A stretch of 64,000 nucleotides of DNA from Rhodocollybia butyracea. Taxonomy: Eukaryota; Basidiomycota; Agaricomycetes; Agaricales; Omphalotaceae. Below the pieces are notes generated by a model, which saw nothing but the letters and a program-made list of their open reading frames with translations, had not been told where the DNA came from and searched no databases. Shown piece after piece: positions 58,905-64,000 of this stretch (position 1 is the first letter of the stretch; each line of letters begins with the position of its first letter). The stretch lies in the NCBI GenBank assembly GCA_015501585.1, contig JADNRY010000051.1:1-64000 (forward strand), read 5' to 3'. Position numbers and translations under genes: made by a program.

Positions 58905-59010
58905 GGCGGTAAGCTGGAGCAGGTGACGGCATGCTGGAAGTGGGTGACAGCAAACTGGAGAGTGGCGATGGCAAGCTGGTGAGCGGCGACGGCAGGCTGG
59001 TGAGCTGATG
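58905..59010. repeat. Minisatellite, four to five units of about 24 bp
   Basis: Variants of gcaagctggtgagcggcgac occur in tandem, inside the same inverted-repeat element. Confidence 0.75.
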
Positions 59011-60961
59011 ATGCATGATGGCGATGACTCTTGAGAGAGAGCTGCTATTAGTGTACGTGATCCGTTCAATGTTTATGTGTATGTCTCTTTGAGTTACTTT
59101 CTTGCCCCTGCTTTCAAGTCATTCTTTGTCCTATCAATGACATTCTCATTTGGACTGCCTAATACACGCACTCATGGGACCACGTCAGTTATGCTTCCAC
59201 CACTACCAGCCTCAAATTTCCTTGGCATGTGACTCAAATTCGGTGTCCTTGGAAGCAATAAACAAGCAATAAAACTGCCAAAAGTTTACAAAATGTTCGA
59301 AATATTTTTGAGATGCTTTTGAGATATTTCGGGAAATGTTTGATAATTCATTCGAGAGGTTTAAAGTTACGAGAACTGTTAAAATAGCTGAGATTAGTAG
59401 TATTATCAAAGTATTATTATTATTACTGGAAGCCTAGATGTATTTGTATTCTTTTGAGAATCTTTTTTACAAATTATTTAATATTTCCTATGGGCGGTTT
59501 TCCTCATGTTGTTTTGCTAAGAGGAATTGTGACTCGATGGGGATGTTCTGTAGATGGTTTGAGAGGCTTATAGCTTGGAATATCGACCTCAGCAGTGATT
59601 GCATATCGGTGTCCCTTATGCACTTCATACTGAACACTGACCAGTGTTCCTCTGCTACCATTGGCAATCCCAATTTCAACAGCAACATTCTCAACAACAA
59701 AGACTGGCATTCCAATGACTAGAGGGAGGCAGCCACTGAAATAATTTGCATTAGCTTTGATGTTTGTGTCCCAGGCATCTATAGCATTCTGTCCTGTGAG
59801 AACCACACGCTTCCGGCCTTTTCCAACCAAGTCTTCAGCAAAATAAATGCCAAATTCTTGGCCAGTAGCAGCAGCAAATGCTTTTGACATATTCCAGTTG
59901 TGAACATTGCGGACAGGGTTGGTGTAGGTTATAAGTGGTGCTGCTGTCTTAGGAGAATGAAGCCATCTCATAATATCAGTGACATCTGAGTTGAGAGTTT
60001 TGGCACGGCCCTTCAGCTGGAAGCGCTTCAGGTAGTCAAGGTCATTGTCTGGTCCAATGATTGTACAGAGGCCTCTTCAGAGGCGGTTAAGAAGGGATAC
60101 AAAGCAGGGATTCTTTTGCCAAACAGACCAATAATTTTTCAGAGCCACAAGGGATTTTTGAACTGTCAGATTGTTTGGTTGAAGCTGTGAATGAGAGGTG
60201 TAGGCAGCTGTAATGTTATGATCAAAGAGGGATGTGCTTCGTGGGCTAGTAAGCTGGTACTCATCACCTGAGAGAATAAGATCTAAGGAAGCAAAAGGAT
60301 CATCTGAAAAACCCCGAGCAAGGTTCAGATTCCGAGAGAGCTTTTCAAAATCTTCACATCCTAAAAAAAAGAATTCATCAATGATGAGGGTCTGTATTGG
60401 CTCAAAACGGGCAGTCAACTTCTTCAAAGGCTCAGAGTTCTGCTTGGCCAAAGCACTAAACCCTGTGCGAAGTGAAGCCTCAGAGTGAATGGTGGAACCT
60501 TGAATGTTACTGGCTGCAACTCCGGTAGGAGCGGTGAACAATAATTCCAGGGACAATCCAATCTCTGTGAAAAATGCACGTACTGCATCATACAGATTTG
60601 ATTCTCCTGTGCCACCTGGTCCACCTATAATGATACAAAAGGGATCCTGTTGTGGATTGTGGACTCGGCGCATACGGTTATCCACTACCAGAAAGAAAGC
60701 AAGCTTTTGTCGTTTATTAAGGATAAAAGATTCGGCAACGGCAAGTCCAATCTTCTTCCACTCTTCAAGCTTGACCCACATACTGTCATCACCTCGGTGA
60801 GCATGGGCAATGCGCTGGCGTAAATGTTCCTTTTCTTCTGTGAATGTGGTCAAGCGGGGCTGTGTTGGAGTATAATTTTGTGCCCGACAAATATTTGAAG
60901 GTATAGTTTGAGTAGCCAAATCACCTTCAGAAGAAAAAAATTAGATGGAGGGAACAATAAT

Positions 60962-61617
60962 TAGAGATGTCCACAAGTCCGGATCCAAGTATACTTGGAT
61001 CCGGAGCGCAAGTACTTGTGGCCTAAAAGGCCTGACTTGTGACCCGCGGCTGACTCGTGGGAAACGGGTCACTGACTCGCAAGTATTACTTGCAGGTCTC
61101 ACAATTACTTGTGGATCCGCACACTAATCAAGTAGTTACAGCTATATTCACAAGTATTTACCATTATTTACTTGCATACAGTGATTGTACAGTGTATAAT
61201 GCTATTAAAAACCTGTACTTTACTTGTTACACTAATTTCATACTATGGTATGAAGTAAAAATGTACTGACAGTTAGGCTTTGGATTGTAGACAGCCTATG
61301 GCGATTGGGCGCTAAAATAAGCGCTCAGTCGCTGTGAGCTGTCTACAACCTCAAACATGTGTGGCAGTACTTGATAAGTACTATAATAAATATGATACCA
61401 TTAATTACTGTAAGTTTTTATCACCAACAACAAATATATGAGTTCATATTGCTTGCACAAGTCACACAAGTACTTGCAAGTCAACTGAAAATTGCAAATG
61501 TCTGACTTGTGACCCGTGGGAAACGGATCCTGGGATCCGCGAGTCACATACTTGCGGGTTTTCCCATGGATCTTACCTGCGAGTACTTGTGAAGACTTGG
61601 ACTCGTGGACATCTCTA
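60962..61617. mobile_element. Non-autonomous hAT-like element of 656 bp
   Basis: The ends TAGAGATGTCCAC and GTGGACATCTCTA are inverted repeats and continue as agtcc/ggact. The direct 8-bp repeat ACAATAAT lies at 60954-60961 and 61618-61625. The interior has many acttgtg, gggaaacgg and gacccg words in both orientations near both ends. The TAGAGATG-type end with an 8-bp duplication points to the hAT superfamily. It lies within the 5' part of the broken helicase, possibly in an intron. There is no transposase. Confidence 0.9.
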
Positions 61618-61748
61618 ACAATAATGATGGAAACAAGACCAACAAGAGTGCTGATTCAAAATTGCAGCTCGTTCAGCTGCAAGAAAGGCAGCAGCAGCCT
61701 TTGCAGCAGCTTGTTGGGTACTATCTGCTTCAGAAACAACTCCAGGTA

Positions 61749-62048
61749 CATCAGGAAAAGCTGTTTTTGCCTAGGTGACCCCAGAGTGGCCTCAAGCAAA
61801 CTAGGTGACCTATGAATCCTATGGCATCCTAGGAATTTGGGCTTGTCCCTTGCCAGTCAAGGCTCTTGAGGATTCCCTAGGCAAGCCTAGGTTTGCCCAG
61901 GTTTGCCTAGGATACCCTAGGGAATCCTCAAGAGCCTTGACTGGCAAGGGACAAGCCCAAATTCCTAGGATGCCATAGGATTCATAGGTCACCTAGTTTG
62001 CTTTAGGCCACTCTGGGGTCACCTAGGCAAAAACAGCTTTTCCTGATG
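61749..62048. mobile_element. 300-bp near-perfect foldback element with TA target duplication
   Basis: Almost the whole element is one palindrome: the left arm from catcaggaaaagctgttttt mirrors the right arm ending aaaaacagcttttcctgatg. Only a short spacer near 61900 and a few mismatches interrupt it. TA lies at both borders (61747-61748 and 62049-62050). Removing the element and one TA restores a continuous helicase-type frame (ITSLLPGVVSEAD), which supports these borders. TA duplication is typical of Tc1/mariner-type transposases. Confidence 0.88.
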
Positions 62049-62050
62049 TA

Positions 62051-62380
62051 AAAGGCTCGTGATCTCAGTTGGAACCATGGGACAGGAGGGAAATGAATAG
62101 AACCCTGCACCTTCTGCAAGTGCAATTAGCCTGGTGACCAAGCCCTTAAGAGGTTGGCGTTGTTTAAACAAGAAACCTCGTTAGAGGGCTTGGGAAACCG
62201 GAAGCAAATTCTCGCACAGACTTTGCCGCTGTCAAAATAGCCGTTAGGCAATCCTTATAAGGGAATACCTAATTGGGATCTGGAGATGGGAAACGGCAAT
62301 GCTCGGCTTTAATAGTTTACTTCTCTTGCTCGCGTACTTTTTGAAATAGAATCTCCATCTTCCGACGTGTCCAGTCACCC
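62051..62380. other. Boundary region between the two helicase loci
   Basis: The first 110 bp are still coding-like on the minus strand (LVTRLIALAEGAGFYSFP). The rest has no recognised feature and should hold the promoter of the plus-strand helicase. Confidence 0.4.
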
Positions 62381-63515
62381 ATGGATGAACTACCACGTCC
62401 GCTCGAACTTTCTCAAGCTTTAGACGAACTCAGAGAGGACAATTGGGCCCAGCTCGGAGTCAAATACGCCGCAATCGAAATTTCTCAACACGTCAAAATA
62501 CCTCTTCACTTCATTCTATCCCTAGCACCTAACGATGGCGGAAACGAGCCAACCAATGATCAAACTCTTGCAGTACGGCTCAGTCTACTAGCATTTTATG
62601 CAACCAGAGGACACGAAATTCCGAACATCTTTCAACTCCAGGCTGCTCTAGCTTCTATCACGCGAAATTCATTGATTGTGGCCGGTACTGGTTTCGGGAA
62701 GACACATATTATGGCGCTGCTGATGTTGCTGGAGAAATCCGACTCGAAGAATGTTTTTATTACTGTATCTCCATTGAAGAGACTTCAGGTTACACAGGTA
62801 CGTCTCAATTGTACAAAGAATCAAGAAGTAATACTAACACTCAACAGGTCGCGTCGTTTTTGCTCAAGTATGGGATACACACTGTTTCCATCAACCACGA
62901 TACACCTAAAGGTATCGATTACTGGCGTGTACGTTGGAAAAGTTAAGTGATATGTATTGTTGTCTAATTATTACAAACAGGAAAACATACACGATGGATG
63001 GAAGGGACAGTCTCAACAAGGAACCGCGCAGCATCTCATTGTCACTGCTGAACAGCTATTCAAATCACCTGAAGGCCATCTTACTCCTTTTGCACTCACT
63101 CTTCGTAATCCTGCTTTTCGACAGCGTATCGCTCGCGTCAATGTCGATGAAATCCACTTTATCCACTACTACGGTATGGAACGGTTCGGAATACCTCCGT
63201 TTTCGTTCTGCCTGGGGACGCTTTTCTGAATTGAAGATGAACCTACCAAAGACCATCCTTTGGAATGGATACACAGCAACTTGCCCGCCTCATGTTCAAA
63301 ATACTATCGAGACTACGTTGATGGGCTCTGACTACACTCTATTGCAGAGAGGAATTAACCGACCGACAATAATTTACACCCGTCATTGCGTTGTGAAAAA
63401 CTTTCAAATCTTCGAAAATTACCTATGTTTTCTACGCTTGCCATTTCCAGATAACGGATCCCTTCTAGACCAACCACAAGTCCTCATCTTCTTTGATAGC
63501 AAGACTACCAGGTAC
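62381..63515 (+). pseudogene. RecQ-like DEAD/DEAH helicase fragment
   Basis: A superfamily 2 helicase of the kind scattered in agaricomycete genomes. Exon 1 (62381-62797) starts MDELPRPLELSQALDEL and contains FQLQAALASI and the Walker A motif AGTGFGKT, then VSPLKRLQ. Exon 2 (62848-62928) encodes YGIHTVSINHDTPKG. Exon 3 starts at 62981 with ENIHDGWKG and has LIVTAEQL and the Walker B motif VDEIHFIH (DEIH in place of DEAH). Near 63185 the frame shifts by one base; the next frame continues with FRSAWGRFSELK, ILWNGYTATCPPHV, NRPTIIYT and QVLIFFDS. The gene ends abruptly at about 63515, where a convergent DUF6589 fragment begins, so the second RecA lobe is missing. Confidence 0.78.
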
Positions 63516-64000
63516 ACGAATTGAACCATAATGTTTGATCCGTAGGCCCCAGATATAGTTCATAAGTTTATGAAAAAGGGCCAGTCCAATAGCCCAGAGC
63601 TCGCGCCGTTCCCAGGGATTGATATCTCCAACTCGGGCTAAAGTACATCCTTGCAGGCGAGCATTTGTCAGTTGGTCGTTGATTGTTACGATGGCATATT
63701 TCGATAGCTCAGGATCTGTTGGATCGCGTTTCATCTGGTCAATGTAGAAGTTGTCCTGATTTAGTAGATTCCCTTGAACAGACTTTTCTTCGATTGCTGT
63801 AGTGCGCAAAGGATAAAACTCGGTCTTTAGGTCGAAAATTGTGTTCGCAGGGTATCAGCAGGTAGACAGTCCATGAATGCATTCTGGCCAACTGTATCGT
63901 TGTAAATGAGGGAAAGTAGCCGAGGAAGGAGAGTGGAATCGCGCCGAAAAAAAGCATTCCGGGACATATTAAACTCAACATGTGAAGGTCGAGTAAGATG
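63465..64000 (-). pseudogene. DUF6589-like protein, partial at the window edge
   Basis: The minus-strand frame from about 63830 to 63465 contains YAIVTINDQLTNARLQG, DINPWERRELWAIGLALFHK and NYIWGLRIKHYGSI, typical of DUF6589 proteins of Agaricomycetes. Upstream, in another frame, sequence near 63980-63850 encodes PRLLSLIYNDTVGQNAFMD, probably a preceding part with an intron or frameshift between. The function of DUF6589 is unknown; it is often found in repeat-rich regions. Its 3' end abuts the truncated helicase, so both may have been cut by a rearrangement. Confidence 0.6.

Larger units (their letters stand above)
57524..59503. mobile_element. Non-autonomous inverted-repeat element of 1980 bp inside the helicase
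   Basis: The ends GGAAAACCGCCC are perfect inverts, and similarity extends to about 25 bp (aatatt further in). TCA lies directly outside each end, a possible 3-bp target duplication; an A/T pair just outside could instead belong to the termini. Its removal rejoins the helicase reading frame between the NGSRGTL part and the FVFTAHNAQ part. The outer 250 bp are AT-rich. The interior has two minisatellites and no recognisable transposase. The superfamily is not certain. Confidence 0.78.
57230..62160 (-). pseudogene. Pif1/Helitron-type helicase, broken by three insertions and one stop
   Basis: Pieces of one helicase can be followed on the minus strand. Farthest upstream (about 62160-61625, around a foldback insertion) is an Ala-rich segment (QQAAAKAAAAFLAAERA). 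From 60919 to 60077 come the helicase motifs: Walker A as GGPGGTGES (the catalytic Lys is replaced by Glu), APTGVAASNI, LIIDEFFFLG and a GDEYQL motif. After one TGA (60077-60079) the same frame continues to 59504 with APLITYTNPVRN, LVIGMPVFV and IGIANGSRGTL. The C-terminal piece (about 57520-57230) has LPIIPAFVFTAHNAQSRSL and AAAYVMLPRIK. Such helicases are found in fungal Helitrons; no replication-initiator domain is visible here. The locus is inactive. Confidence 0.85.

Overview
The window looks like a transposon-rich stretch of a filamentous basidiomycete (Agaricomycetes) chromosome. Genes are cut by many 45-70 bp GT-AG introns. The recognisable host families are typical of that class: fungal multi-pass membrane proteins with a DUF6533-like start, NB-ARC/TPR and TPR/CHAT proteins, aryl-alcohol-dehydrogenase-like aldo-keto reductases, and DUF6589. 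This placement is inference from gene content; no marker gene fixes the species.

Layout. 0-5.4 kb: an unidentified minus-strand gene broken by a Ty1/copia pol remnant. 5.4-11 kb: decayed intergenic DNA, an orphan histone H4 last exon (7.45 kb), a possible Ser/Thr-rich protein and an intron-rich membrane protein. 11.3-13.2 kb and 21.7-23.5 kb: two copies of a segment carrying a complete four-exon histone H4 gene. 14.26-15.03 kb: a non-autonomous hAT-like element with a perfect 8-bp target duplication. 17.5-21.1 kb: an NB-ARC protein with 15 full 42-residue TPR units. 24.4-25.8 kb: a basic, Pro/Ser-rich protein. 27.1-28.8 kb: a DUF6533 membrane protein. 29.0-32.5 kb: an aldo-keto reductase split by a 1.6-kb LTR element that encodes only Gag. 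34.2-38.3 kb: a 16 x 45-residue repeat protein with a CHAT protease domain. 40.5-42.5 kb: a 2-kb foldback element. 46.9-48.8 kb: the undisrupted paralogue of the split reductase. 49.6-52.9 kb: a divergent amine oxidase / aldo-keto reductase pair. 53.6-55.8 kb: a LINE reverse transcriptase. 57.2-62.2 kb: a Pif1/Helitron-type helicase broken by three different DNA elements. 62.4-64 kb: a RecQ-like helicase fragment facing a DUF6589 fragment.

How the genes may work together. The NB-ARC/TPR gene and the TPR/CHAT gene have the architecture of receptor and protease executioner in regulated cell death or non-self recognition. They lie 13 kb apart on the same strand, but nothing in the sequence proves that they act together. 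Both carry single-base frameshifts, so they are either pseudogenes or affected by assembly indels. The amine oxidase and the aldo-keto reductase are head to head with 292 bp between their start codons and could share a promoter.

The most unusual items are the Gag-only LTR element with identical LTRs and a 5-bp target duplication, the 45-residue repeat array of the CHAT protein with a recent internal duplication, the 2-kb foldback element, the helicase locus with three insertions, and a predicted 30-nt intron in the amine oxidase gene.
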